This document shows, one piece after another, positions 13,601 through 22,800 of a DNA stretch of 31,405 nt. The stretch is from JBFWRK01 sp050248955 (GTDB lineage Bacteria > Actinomycetota > Acidimicrobiia > Acidimicrobiales > Ilumatobacteraceae). Made by a program: the position numbers and the translations under genes. Each line of letters starts with the position of its first letter. Within the stretch, counting starts at the first letter, position 1. The notes under the pieces were generated by a model. It searched no databases. It was not told the DNA's origin and saw nothing but the letters and a program-made list of their open reading frames with translations. The stretch lies in NCBI GenBank assembly GCA_050248955.1, contig JBFWRK010000030.1, positions 1-31,405 on the forward strand. The letters run 5' to 3'.

Positions 13601-15132
13601 TGATGATCGACACCACCGGCGCGACGCTGTGGCAGCTGATCGAACGCCGCGCCGCGGCGACGCCGGACCGGCGAATGGCCACCGACGAGGCCGGCCGGAC
13701 GCTCTCCTTCGGCGACTACCACGCCTGGTGCGAGCGCGCCGCTGCAGGGTTCGCCAGGCGCGGTGTCACCGAGGGCGCCGTGGTGTCGTGGATCCTGCCG
13801 TCGCGCTTCGAGGCACTCGTGCTCGCCGGCGCCCTCTCGCGGCTCGGCGCGGTGCAGAACCCGATCCTGCCGATCTACCGGCAGCGTGAGATCGGGTTCA
13901 TCGCCCGCCAGAGCCGTACCCGAGCGGTCGTCGTGCCCGGCACGTTCCGCGGCTTCGACTACCCGCCGATGATCGAGGAGGCGACCGCCGGCCTCGACGT
14001 CGACGTGATCGTCGCCGACCCCGAGCTTCCCGAGGGCGACCCGGCGACGTTGCCGCCGTACCTTCCGGCGCTCAACGAGCTGCGTTGGCTGTTCTACTCG
14101 TCCGGCACGACCGCCGACCCGAAGGGTGCCAAGCACAGCGACCGCAGCATGTCGGCGGCGAGTGACGGCATGCAGTGGAGCATGGAGGTCACCTCGGCGG
14201 ACAAGGCGGCTGTCGTCTTCCCGATCACCCACGTGGGCGGACTCGTGTGGTTGTTCAACGCGATGCGGACGGGTGTCGAGCTGCTGATGGTCGAGGTGTT
14301 CGACGCGGAGACGACGCCGCGATGGCTCGGCGAGCACGGCTGCACGTGCGCGGGTGCGGGCACGGTCTTCTGGCTCGCGTACCTGAACGCGCAGCGCCGG
14401 CTGCCGCCGGGTGAGCGGCTGCTACCGGACGTGCGCATCTTCAACGGTGGCGGCGCAGCCAAGCCGAAGACCCTGCACGCAGAGATGATGGCCGCGTTCG
14501 GCGCGCCGTTGATCGGCGGCTGGGGACTCACCGAGAGCCCGATCAACACGATGGTGCACCTCGACGATCCCGACGTGAAGAAGGCCGAGACGGACGGGCG
14601 GCCGTGTCCCGGCGTCGGCTTGCGCGTCGTCATGGACGGGCGGTTCTGCGGACCTGGCGAGGAGGGTGAGCTCCAGGTCAGCGGGCCGCAGGTGTGCATG
14701 GGCTACCTCGACAGCTCGCTCGACGCCGACGCGTTCACCGGGGACGGATGGTTCCGCACGGGCGACCTCGGTGTCGTCGACGAGGGCGGCTGGGTGAGCA
14801 TCACCGGACGTCTCAAGGACATCATCATCCGCAAGGGCGAGAACATCTCTGCGAAAGAGATCGAGGACCTCCTCTTCGCTCACCCCAAGGTCGCGGACGC
14901 CGCGGTCGTCGGCCTCCCCGACGCCGGGAGCGGAGAGCGGGCGTGCGCCGTGGTCGTCTGCCGGGACGGGAGCGAGCTCGGCTTCGACGAGATGGTCGCG
15001 CACCTGAGAGCAGCCCGGCTGTCCACGCACAAGATCCCTGAGCAACTGGAGCTCGTCGACGCGCTCCCCCGCAACCCCACCGGCAAGGTCCTGAAGAAGG
15101 ACCTGCGCGAGACCTACGGAGGCACACGATGA
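13600..15132 (+). CDS. Acyl-CoA synthetase (FadD/AliA-like)
   Basis: This 510-residue AMP-forming ligase has the P-loop SSGTTADPKG (167-176), the WGLTESP adenylate motif, the GWFRTGDLG hinge region and the catalytic lysine Lys496 in GKVLKKDLR. Overall it resembles ligases for cyclic carboxylic acids (AliA, cyclohexanecarboxylate-CoA ligase) more than long-chain FadDs; this is an impression from motifs. The start may be GTG 13600 or ATG 13603; the tandem repeat just upstream lacks a good Shine-Dalgarno sequence, so translation may be coupled to the ADH gene. It overlaps the next SDR gene by four bases (ATGA). Confidence 0.92.
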   Translation: MMIDTTGATLWQLIERRAAATPDRRMATDEAGRTLSFGDYHAWCERAAAGFARRGVTEGAVVSWILPSRFEALVLAGALSRLGAVQNPILPIYRQREIGFIARQSRTRAVVVPGTFRGFDYPPMIEEATAGLDVDVIVADPELPEGDPATLPPYLPALNELRWLFYSSGTTADPKGAKHSDRSMSAASDGMQWSMEVTSADKAAVVFPITHVGGLVWLFNAMRTGVELLMVEVFDAETTPRWLGEHGCTCAGAGTVFWLAYLNAQRRLPPGERLLPDVRIFNGGGAAKPKTLHAEMMAAFGAPLIGGWGLTESPINTMVHLDDPDVKKAETDGRPCPGVGLRVVMDGRFCGPGEEGELQVSGPQVCMGYLDSSLDADAFTGDGWFRTGDLGVVDEGGWVSITGRLKDIIIRKGENISAKEIEDLLFAHPKVADAAVVGLPDAGSGERACAVVVCRDGSELGFDEMVAHLRAARLSTHKIPEQLELVDALPRNPTGKVLKKDLRETYGGTR

Positions 15133-15878
15133 ACCGGCTCGCCGGCAAGCACGCCGTCATCACGGGCACCGGCTCGGGGATCGGCCGGGCGACGGCGCTC
15201 CGCCTCGCGGAGGAGGGCGCGGCGATCGCCTGCCTCGACCTGCAGGGAGCGGACGACACGGCCGCCGCGATCAACGCGGCAGGCGGCACGGCGATCGCGA
15301 CGGTCTGCGACGTGAGCGACGCAGCGGCGGTGACACGAGCCGTCGACGCCGCTGTCGAGGAGCTCGGCGGGATCGACATCGTGTGCAACATCGCGGGGAT
15401 CGGCCACTTCGCCTGGAGCCACGAGGAGTCACCCGAGTCCTTCGACCGCATCGTCAACGTCAACCTCCACGGCACCTTCTACGTGTCGCGCGCCGCGCTC
15501 CCGCACCTGCTGTCGACCGGCGGAGGCGTCATCATCAACACCGCTTCCACCGCAGGCCTCATCGGTCAGCCGTGGAGCGCTGCGTACTGCGCGAGCAAGG
15601 GCGGCGTCGTGATGATGACGAAGGCGATGGCGTACGAGTACCGCGGGAAGGCCATCCGGGTGAACGCCATCGCACCCGGCGGTACGAACACGAACATCAT
15701 CAACTCGTTCTCGACGCTGCCGCCCGGCGCCGACTTCAAGGAGATGGCAAGGATCATGAGCCCGATGGGGCAGTGCGAGCCGGAGGAGATCGCAGCGGCG
15801 TTCGCGTACGTCGCGTCCGACGAAGCGAGGTACATGACCGGCGCGATCATCAGCATCGACGGCGGCATCACGGCCTGA
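15129..15878 (+). CDS. Short-chain dehydrogenase/reductase (SDR)
   Basis: The 249-residue classical SDR has the cofactor motif TGTGSGIG (12-19), an NIAG variant of NNAG (about 87-90), and the catalytic residues Ser140, Tyr153 and Lys157 (YCASK). Asp37 after the second strand (CLDLQ) indicates NAD preference. The closing segment YMTGAIISIDGG is typical of the family. It probably oxidises a hydroxyl group on a CoA ester or free alcohol in the pathway. It is joined to the ligase by an ATGA overlap and followed immediately by a second SDR. Confidence 0.92.
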   Translation: MNRLAGKHAVITGTGSGIGRATALRLAEEGAAIACLDLQGADDTAAAINAAGGTAIATVCDVSDAAAVTRAVDAAVEELGGIDIVCNIAGIGHFAWSHEESPESFDRIVNVNLHGTFYVSRAALPHLLSTGGGVIINTASTAGLIGQPWSAAYCASKGGVVMMTKAMAYEYRGKAIRVNAIAPGGTNTNIINSFSTLPPGADFKEMARIMSPMGQCEPEEIAAAFAYVASDEARYMTGAIISIDGGITA

Positions 15879-15898
15879 TGGATCCTCGGAGGCCGACC

Positions 15899-16798
15899 AT
15901 GGGCATCTGCGACGGGCGGATTGTCATCGTGACCGGTGCTGGGCGCGGGCTCGGCCGGGCGCACGCGCTGGCGTTCGCTGCCGAGGGAGCGCGCGTCGTC
16001 GTCAACGACATCGGTGCATCGTTGACCGGGGAGGGGACCGATGCCAGCCCGGCCGAGGCGGTCGCCACCGCGATCCGTGCCGCAGGTGGCGAGGCCGTGG
16101 TCAACAACGATGACGTCAGCGACTGGGACGGCGCGGGGCGGCTCGTGGCGCAGGCCATCGCCGAGTTCGGCGGTCTCGACACGCTGGTCTGCAACGCCGG
16201 CATCGTGCGCGACCGGATGCTCGTCAACATGACCGTCGACGAGTGGGACGCCGTGGTGCGGGTGCACCTGCGGGGGATGTTCTGCCCCGTGCGCCACGCC
16301 GTCGACCACTGGCGGGCGATGACGAAGGCCGGTACGCCCGTCGCTGCCCGCGTGGTCACGACGTCATCCGGCGCCGGGCTCTTCGGCAGCGTCTCCCAAG
16401 CGAACTACAGCGCCGCGAAGGCGGGGATCGCCGGCTTCACGATCGTCGCCGCGAAAGAGCTCGCGCGCTACGGGATCGCTGTCAACGGCATCGCACCGTC
16501 GGCCCGGAGTCGGATGACGGAGGAGGCGTTCGCGGAGATGATGCGGCGGCCCGAGCACGGCTTCGACGCGATGGACCCGGCGAACATCTCACCGCTCGTC
16601 GTCTGGCTCGGATCGGGAGCATGCGACGTCACGGGGCGGATGTTCGAGATCGCCGGTGGGCAGCTCAGCGTCGCCGACGGCTGGCAGCACGGCGCGGTGG
16701 TCGACAAGGGCGAGCGCTGGGACCCCGCGGAGATCGGCGCCGCTGTGCGTGATCTGATCGCCGCTGCGCCGGACCCGGCGCCCGTCTACGGCGCCTGA
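15899..16798 (+). CDS. SDR, 3-hydroxyacyl-CoA dehydrogenase-like (HSD17B4/FabG type)
   Basis: The 299-residue SDR has TGAGRGLG (12-19), VVNDIG after the second strand (Asp37), CNAG (98-101), and Ser156/157, Tyr170 and Lys174 (YSAAK). The acidic ND residue implies NAD. The long C-terminal extension and the VVNDIGA and MTEEAF features recall the dehydrogenase part of peroxisomal multifunctional enzyme type 2, which oxidises 3-hydroxyacyl-CoA. The ATG at 15899 is chosen because GGAGG (15888-15892) precedes it by six bases; an ATG at 15878 overlapping the previous stop is possible. Its TGA stop lies inside operator E. It is clearly related to the SDR at 17517-18407. Confidence 0.9.
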   Translation: MGICDGRIVIVTGAGRGLGRAHALAFAAEGARVVVNDIGASLTGEGTDASPAEAVATAIRAAGGEAVVNNDDVSDWDGAGRLVAQAIAEFGGLDTLVCNAGIVRDRMLVNMTVDEWDAVVRVHLRGMFCPVRHAVDHWRAMTKAGTPVAARVVTTSSGAGLFGSVSQANYSAAKAGIAGFTIVAAKELARYGIAVNGIAPSARSRMTEEAFAEMMRRPEHGFDAMDPANISPLVVWLGSGACDVTGRMFEIAGGQLSVADGWQHGAVVDKGERWDPAEIGAAVRDLIAAAPDPAPVYGA

Positions 16799-16809
16799 CG
16801 GTCCGTCAG
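16795..16809. promoter_or_regulatory. Palindromic operator site E (TetR autoregulation)
   Basis: CTGACGGTCCGTCAG is identical in sequence to site G. It overlaps the stop codon of the preceding SDR and lies 32 bp before the TetR GTG, overlapping the expected -35 region. This fits self-repression, the usual arrangement for TetR-family genes. Confidence 0.82.
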
Positions 16810-16828
16810 ATCCCACGGCGACGGCGGA

Positions 16829-16834
16829 TAGGGT
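16829..16834 (+). promoter_or_regulatory. -10 box of TetR gene, near-leaderless GTG
   Basis: TAGGGT ends seven bases before the GTG at 16842. No Shine-Dalgarno sequence is visible. Confidence 0.5.
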
Positions 16835-16841
16835 CGGTCCC

Positions 16842-17483
16842 GTGACGGAGCGGGTGTTGGCAACTGATGGGCGAGTCATCGGCTCGCGCGCCTCGCAGAC
16901 GAGGAAGCGCCTGCTCGACGCGACCGCCAAGCTGCTCGCCGAGCAGGGCGTGCTCGAGCTCAAGGTCGTCGACATCACCCGTGAGGTGCGTACATCACCG
17001 GCGACCTTCTATCAGTACTTCGGCGACGTGAACGACGCGATCCTCGCGCTCGCTGAGGACGCTGCCGAGGACATGGCGCCCGTCGTCGCGCTGCTCGCCG
17101 AGCCATGGACCGATGACGAGGCGCTCGAACGCGCTCGCGCGTTCACGAGTGCGTTCATCGACTACTGGATCGCGCATCAGGCCGTGCTGCGTTCGCGGAA
17201 CCTCCAGGCCGAGGAGGGCGACCAGCGGTTCCGGGAGTCGCGGGGCAAGGCGTACAAAGGGCTCATGGCACCGCTGCTCGCCAAGATCGAGGAGGGCCAG
17301 TCCGAGGGTCGGTTGTCCGCAGCGCTGAACCCGTACGCCACTGCTGCGGCGATGGTCGCGGTGCTGGAACGGCTCGTCGCCTTCCTCACCGAGTTCGGCA
17401 GACGCGGCGTGAGCCGCGCCGCGATGGTCGACACGATCGCCGCGATCCTCGTGCAGACGCTGACCGGTCACGCCCCGACCTGA
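16842..17483 (+). CDS. TetR-family transcriptional regulator
   Basis: The 213-residue protein has an N-terminal TetR DNA-binding domain (about 20-68): RKRLLDATAKLLAEQG for helix 1, then a helix-turn-helix ending in the recognition region SPATFYQYFGD. The remaining 145 residues are an all-helical ligand-binding and dimerisation domain. Family knowledge: TetR dimers repress from palindromic operators and are released by a small effector, often an acyl-CoA in catabolic clusters. It sits behind operator E and is surrounded by six other copies of that palindrome, so it is the obvious candidate repressor of the whole set. The recognition helix does not obviously match KstR or KstR2, whose known operators differ. 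Effector unknown. Confidence 0.93.
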   Translation: MTERVLATDGRVIGSRASQTRKRLLDATAKLLAEQGVLELKVVDITREVRTSPATFYQYFGDVNDAILALAEDAAEDMAPVVALLAEPWTDDEALERARAFTSAFIDYWIAHQAVLRSRNLQAEEGDQRFRESRGKAYKGLMAPLLAKIEEGQSEGRLSAALNPYATAAAMVAVLERLVAFLTEFGRRGVSRAAMVDTIAAILVQTLTGHAPT

Positions 17484-17516
17484 GCACCGTTCGCCAGGCT
17501 CGGATCGGTGACGCCC

Positions 17517-18407
17517 TCACATCGGCGGGCCGGCCCATGCGGGAACGGTCGAGGGAGCACTCGCGAAGAGGGCGGCTTTCGCTGCGCTCAGACCTTCGAG
17601 CGTCCACGCCTCGCCGCCGGCGACGATGCTGTCGGCGATCTCCACCGGGCGGATCCGGTGGACCTGGTCGCCGAGCACGATGAATACCTGGCCGCTCACG
17701 TCCGCGGCGTCGTCGCTGGCCAGCCACGCCACCATTGGCGAGACGTTCGCGGGGTCGTACTTGTCGAACCCCGACTCGGGCTTGGCGAACTTCGGATTGG
17801 CGTCCGTCATCGACGTCCTGGCCCGCGGCGCGATGCAGTTCACGGTCACGCCGTAGCGCCCGAGCTCGCGAGCGAGGACGAGCGTCATCGAGATGATCCC
17901 GCCCTTCGCTGAGGCGTAGTTCGCCTGACCCGGCCCGCCGAACAGCCCGGACTCGCTCGTCGTGGTGATGATCCGCCGCGCGGTCGGGGTCGCTCCCTCG
18001 CCGGCGAGCTTCGCCTGCTCGCGCCACAGGGCGGCTGCGAAGTGCACCGGCGCGATGTGGCCCTTCAGGTGCACGTCGACGACGGCATCCCATTGCTGCT
18101 CATCCATCGAGAAGCTCATCGCGTCGCGGATGAACCCGGCATTGTTGACGAGGATGTGGAGGTCGCCGAATTCGGTGAGCGCGCGGTCGACGAGGCCACC
18201 TGCTTCCGACCAGTCGCTGACGCTGCAGCGGTGCGCGACCGCGACTCCCCCCGCCGCGCGGATCTCCGCGGCGACATCATCGGCGGATTCGCGCAGGTCG
18301 TTGACGACGACTCGTGCGCCGTGGCGGGCGAGCTCGAGCGCGTGGCAGCGCCCGACGCCCTGGCCGGCTCCCGTCACGATCGCAACCCTGCCGTCGAGCG
18401 CTCCCAT
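17517..18407 (-). CDS. SDR, 3-hydroxyacyl-CoA dehydrogenase-like
   Basis: This 296-residue SDR has TGAGQGVG (12-19), VVVNDL with acidic Asp37, NNAG, an ESGLFGGPGQ loop and the YASAK catalytic pair. It matches the SDR at 15899-16798 along its length, including the MDEQQW/MTVDEW and FDKYDPANVSP/FDAMDPANISP segments, so the two are paralogues with possibly different stereochemistry or chain specificity. The ATG is preceded by a strong purine-rich AAGGGGGG ribosome site. It is transcribed away from the VOC gene, with operator F between them, and converges on the TetR gene 33 bp away. Confidence 0.92.
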   Translation of the reverse strand: MGALDGRVAIVTGAGQGVGRCHALELARHGARVVVNDLRESADDVAAEIRAAGGVAVAHRCSVSDWSEAGGLVDRALTEFGDLHILVNNAGFIRDAMSFSMDEQQWDAVVDVHLKGHIAPVHFAAALWREQAKLAGEGATPTARRIITTTSESGLFGGPGQANYASAKGGIISMTLVLARELGRYGVTVNCIAPRARTSMTDANPKFAKPESGFDKYDPANVSPMVAWLASDDAADVSGQVFIVLGDQVHRIRPVEIADSIVAGGEAWTLEGLSAAKAALFASAPSTVPAWAGPPM

Positions 18408-18430
18408 GTGCCCCCCTTGCTCATCCTCAT

Positions 18431-18445
18431 CTGATGCCCCGTCAG
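18431..18445. promoter_or_regulatory. Palindromic operator site F (bidirectional)
   Basis: CTGATGCCCCGTCAG has one mismatch in the left arm and ATCTGA/TCAGAT-like flanks. It lies 23 bp from the leftward SDR start and 46 bp from the rightward VOC start, so one site could control both divergent operons. Confidence 0.72.
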
Positions 18446-18477
18446 ATCGTAGGCATCAGAGGCTCGCGCGCGCTGAC

Positions 18478-18483
18478 TACGGT
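18478..18483 (+). promoter_or_regulatory. -10 box of VOC operon
   Basis: TACGGT lies eight bases before the ATG at 18492, consistent with a leaderless or nearly leaderless mRNA. Confidence 0.45.
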
Positions 18484-18491
18484 CTCGGCCC

Positions 18492-18860
18492 ATGGCCCTC
18501 ACCATCGGTGCAGTCACGTTCGATGCCCACGACGCAGCGGCGCAGGCCGCGTTCTGGGCCGAGGCACTCGGCTGGAACGTAGGCCCTGACTCCACGGCGG
18601 AGCTGGCAGTCGTCGGCGGCCCGAATCGACCGCCGAACGCGCCGAACCTGCTGTTCCTCCAGGTGCCGGAGAGGAAGATCGCGAAGAACCGCAACCACCT
18701 CGATCTCCACACCGAGCACCTCGAGGCCGAGGTCGCCCGCCTCGTCACCCTCGGCGCGGGCGTCGTCCACGAGAAGCACCAGTGGGGCACGCGCTGGTTC
18801 ACGCTCGCCGACCCCGAGGGCAACGAGTTCTGCGTCGTCGAGGATCGGCCCGCCGGCTGA
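18492..18860 (+). CDS. VOC-superfamily (glyoxalase-like) protein
   Basis: The 122-residue protein is one glyoxalase/bleomycin-resistance-type domain with paired beta-alpha-beta-beta-beta modules. It shows the AAQAAFWAEALGW start helix, the NHLDLHTEHLEAEVARL middle element and the closing strand FTLADPEGNEFCVVE. Candidate metal ligands are His in NHLDLH and Glu in NEFCV. Family knowledge: VOC proteins include isomerases, epimerases (such as methylmalonyl-CoA epimerase), dioxygenases and binding proteins; this short glyoxalase_6-like form cannot be assigned. It starts a VOC-cyclase-carboxylase operon behind operator F, with a 3-bp gap to the next gene. Confidence 0.85.
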   Translation: MALTIGAVTFDAHDAAAQAAFWAEALGWNVGPDSTAELAVVGGPNRPPNAPNLLFLQVPERKIAKNRNHLDLHTEHLEAEVARLVTLGAGVVHEKHQWGTRWFTLADPEGNEFCVVEDRPAG

Positions 18861-18863
18861 CCG

Positions 18864-19790
18864 ATGGCGCTGCCCGATGAGTTCCACGAGCTCGCAGCAC
18901 GGGTCCGCAACTGGGGCCGGTGGGGATCCGAGGACGAGCTCGGCACGTTGAACCTGATCGATGCCGAAGCCCGCCGGCGCGGCGTGGCGTGCGTACGTGA
19001 CGGCAGAGCGTTCTCGCTCGCCATACCGCTCAGCGAGGACGGCCCGCAGCTCGGTTTCGTGCCCGGGCGCACGAATCCGGTCCACACGATGTTCCAGGTC
19101 AACGCGCCGATGAGCGGCGATCCGGGCGCTCAGTGCTGGAACGACGACGCGATCTCGATGGGCGTGCAAGCGTGCACCCACTGGGACGGGCTCGCCCACG
19201 CGAGCTACGAGGGGCACATCTGGAACGGCTACCCGGCCGACACCGTCACGTCGGCGGGTGCATCGAAGTGCGGTATCCACCGCGTCGGCACGCTCGTTTC
19301 GCGCGGTGTGCTGCTCGACGTCGCTCGCCTGCACGGCGTCGACGCGCTCGACGGCGGCTACGCGCTCACCCGGGCCGACCTCGACGGCGCCTGCGAGCAG
19401 GCGCGCGTGACCATCGAGCCCGGCGACGTCGTCCTCCTCCGGACCGGCCACATGCGCCGGTTCCTCGCCGGCGACAAGCTGACGTACGCGACGACCGCTG
19501 CCGGGCCGTCGCTGCAGACCGTCGAGTGGTTCCACTCGAAGGATGTGGCCGCGGTCGCGACCGACAACCTGATCTTCGAGGTCTTCCCGTGCGAGCGGGA
19601 CGACATGTTCCTGCCGGTGCACTACCTCCACCTCGTGGACATGGGACTCACGCAGGGCCAGAACTTCGACCTCGAGGCGCTCGGCGCGGATTGTGCCGAG
19701 GACGGCCGCTCCACGTTCCTGCTCACCGCGTCGCCCGAACCGATCGTGAACGGCGTCGGCGCGATGGTGAACCCTGTCGCACTGAAGTAG
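18864..19790 (+). CDS. Cyclase-family (kynurenine formamidase-like) metal hydrolase
   Basis: The 308-residue protein belongs to the putative cyclase family (PF04199). Its metal-binding motif, normally HxGTHxDxPxH, appears as QACTHWDGLAH (102-112), keeping His106, Asp108 and His112. The GDVVLLRTGH strand (about 187-196) is also characteristic. Family knowledge: members hydrolyse amide, lactone or ring C-C bonds. Replacement of the first histidine of the motif by glutamine and of GT by CT sets it apart from kynurenine formamidase, but both changes are common in the actinobacterial cyclase branch. It lies between the VOC gene and the carboxylase gene in one operon. Confidence 0.88.
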   Translation: MALPDEFHELAARVRNWGRWGSEDELGTLNLIDAEARRRGVACVRDGRAFSLAIPLSEDGPQLGFVPGRTNPVHTMFQVNAPMSGDPGAQCWNDDAISMGVQACTHWDGLAHASYEGHIWNGYPADTVTSAGASKCGIHRVGTLVSRGVLLDVARLHGVDALDGGYALTRADLDGACEQARVTIEPGDVVLLRTGHMRRFLAGDKLTYATTAAGPSLQTVEWFHSKDVAAVATDNLIFEVFPCERDDMFLPVHYLHLVDMGLTQGQNFDLEALGADCAEDGRSTFLLTASPEPIVNGVGAMVNPVALK

Positions 19791-19808
19791 GGGTGCGAAA
19801 CTCCCGCG

Positions 19809-22800
19809 GTGGACACCAGCGACTTCACGTCCGTGCTCATCGCGAACCGTGGTGAGATCTCGATCCGCATCGCGCGGGCTGCGGCCGAGGTCGGTCTGCG
19901 CTCTGTGGCCGTCCACCCGGCGGACGACGCCGCCTCGCTGCACGTCCGGATCGCCGACGACGCCGTCGAGCTGCCCGGCTCCGGCGCCACGGCCTACCTC
20001 GACATCGAGGCCGTCATCGGAGCGGCGCTCGGCGCTGGATGCGGAGCGGTGCACCCCGGGTATGGCTTCCTCAGCGAGAACGCAAGCTTCGCGCGGGCCT
20101 GCGCGCAGCGGGGACTCGTCTTCGTCGGTCCCGAGCCAGAGACGCTCGAGCTCCTCGGCGACAAGGTGGCTGCCCGCGCGCTCGCTGCCCGACTCGACAT
20201 CCCGGTCCTTTCCGGAACGGACGGACCCACGAGCGACGAGGACGCGGTCGACTTCATGGCATCGCTCGGCGGGCGCCCCCTCATCGTGAAGGCCGTCAAC
20301 GGTGGAGGTGGGCGGGGCATGCGCGTCGTGCGATCCATCGACGCGCTCCCGGACGCGCTCGCACGGTGCCGATCGGAAGCGGCAGCGAGCTTCGGCAACG
20401 GCGACGTGTACCTCGAGACACTGATCGAGCGCGCCCGGCACGTCGAGGTGCAGATCGTCGGCGACGGCACCGGATCCGTCAGCCATCTCGGTGAGCGGGA
20501 CTGCAGCATCCAGCGCCGACACCAGAAGGTGGTCGAGATCGCGCCGGCGCCCGGTCTCGATCCGGACGTGCGGCGATCGATCCATGACGCCGCCGTGCGG
20601 ATGGCGAGTGATCTGTGGTACCGCGGGGTGGCGACGTTCGAGTTCCTCGTCGACGTCGACACCGGCGCCGCAGTGTTCATCGAGGCCAACCCCCGGCTGC
20701 AGGTCGAGCACACCGTCACGGAAGAGATCACCGGCATCGATCTCGTCGCCGCGCAGTTCCAGTTGGCGCAGGGCCATCGCCTCGCCGAACTGGGCCTCGC
20801 CCAGCACGACGTGAGCCCGGGGCGGGGAACGGCGATCCAGGCACGGATCAACACCGAGACGTTGCTGCCCGACGGTTCGACCAAGCCGAGTGGCGGGACG
20901 ATCTCGACGTGGGTCGCGCCCGGTGGTCCGGGCGTGCGTTGCGACAGCTACCTCTACCCCGGCTACACGACCAACCCGCGGTACGACTCGCTCGTGGCGA
21001 AGATCGTCGCGCACTCGTCGTCGGCGTCGCTCGCCGACGCCGCAACGCGCCTGTACCGGGCGTTGAGCGAGGTCCAGCTCGTCGGGGTCGACACGAACCT
21101 GACCGTGCTGCAGAACCTGGTGCGGATGCCCGAGTTCGTCAACGGCGGTGCCACGACCACGTTCCTCGACGACCACATCGACGAGCTGCTCACTCCTCGT
21201 GTCCATCCGCAGCGCCACCATGGGAGCGACGCGAGCGCCACCGCCACCGGGCTCGCCGGACTGGCCGGGGCGAAGCTCGACTCGCGCGATCCGCTCGCCG
21301 TGCTCCATCACGGCAAGAGCGCAGAGCCCGTCGCCCGAAGAGCTCGCGCCGCCGAGGCGCCCGACGGAGCCGCCGTCGTGCGGGCACCGATGCAGGGAAC
21401 GATCGTGACCGTCGATGTCGCTGTCGGCGATCGCGTACGCAGCGGGCAGCAGCTGCTCGTGATGGAGGCGATGAAGATGGAGCACGTCGTCGTCGCCGAC
21501 GTCGCCGGCGTCGTCCAGCGGATCGACGTGCTGCCCGGCGACACCGTGTTCGAATCGCACGTCATCGCGTACCTCGAGATCCACGAGGACGACGAGGACG
21601 ACGACGTGCTGACCGCTGCCGTCGACCTCGATGCGATCCGTCCCGACCTCTGCGAGGTGATCGATCGTCACGCACTGACACTCGACGAGCAGCGCCCGGA
21701 TGCCGTCGCCCGCCGCCGAACGACCGACCAGCGAACGGCGCGCGAGAACATCGACGACCTCTGCGATCCCGACACGTACCTGGAGTACGGCTCGCTCGTC
21801 GTCGCGGCACAACGCCGTCGGCGGACGCTGGACGACCTGATCCACCGGACGCAGGCGGACGGGATGATCGCCGGCATCGGCAGCGTCAACGGACGGTTCT
21901 TCGGGGACGAGGCGAGCCGCTGCGTGCTCATGTCGTACGACTACACCGTGCTCGCCGGCACGCAAGGAGCACAGAACCACCGGAAGAAGGACCGGTTGTT
22001 CGAGCTCGCGGAGCAGTGGCGATTGCCGGTCGTGTTCTTCACCGAAGGGGGTGGCGGACGGCCCGGCGACACCGACGGCATCGGTGGCTCCGGACTGGAC
22101 TGCTGGGCGTTCAACTACTTCGCCAAGCTGTCGGGACTCGTGCCGCTGGTCGGCATCAACTCGGGGCGTTGCTTCGCCGGCAACGCCGCGATCCTCGGTT
22201 GCTGTGACGTGGTCATCGCGACGGAGAACTCGAACATCGGCATGGGCGGCCCGGCGATGATCGAGGGCGGCGGCCTCGGCGTCTTCCGGCCCGACGAGGT
22301 CGGTCCGATGGACGTCCAGGTGCCGAACGGGGTCGTCGACATCGCAGTCGAGGACGAGGCTGCCGCAGTCCTCGCGGCGAAGCACTACCTGTCGTTCTTC
22401 CAGGGACCGATCGCCGAGTGGTCGTGCCCCGACCAGCGCCTGCTCCGCCACACGATCCCCGAGAACCGCCTGCGCGTCTACGACATCCGCACGGTCATCG
22501 ACACACTCGCCGACGACGGCTCGGTGCTGGAGCTGCGCCGCGGGTTCGGTCGCGGCATGGTGACCTCGCTCATCCGCGTCGAGGGCCGGCCGCTCGGTCT
22601 GATCGCGAACAACCCCGCGCACCTCGGCGGCGCGATCGACAGCGACGGCGCGGACAAGGCGGCGCGGTTCATGCAGCTCTGCGACGCGTTCGACGTGCCG
22701 CTGCTGTTCCTCTGCGACACGCCGGGGATGATGGTCGGCCCGGAGGTGGAGCGCACCGCGCTCGTGCGCCACTGCAGCCGGCTGTTCGTGACCGGCGCGA

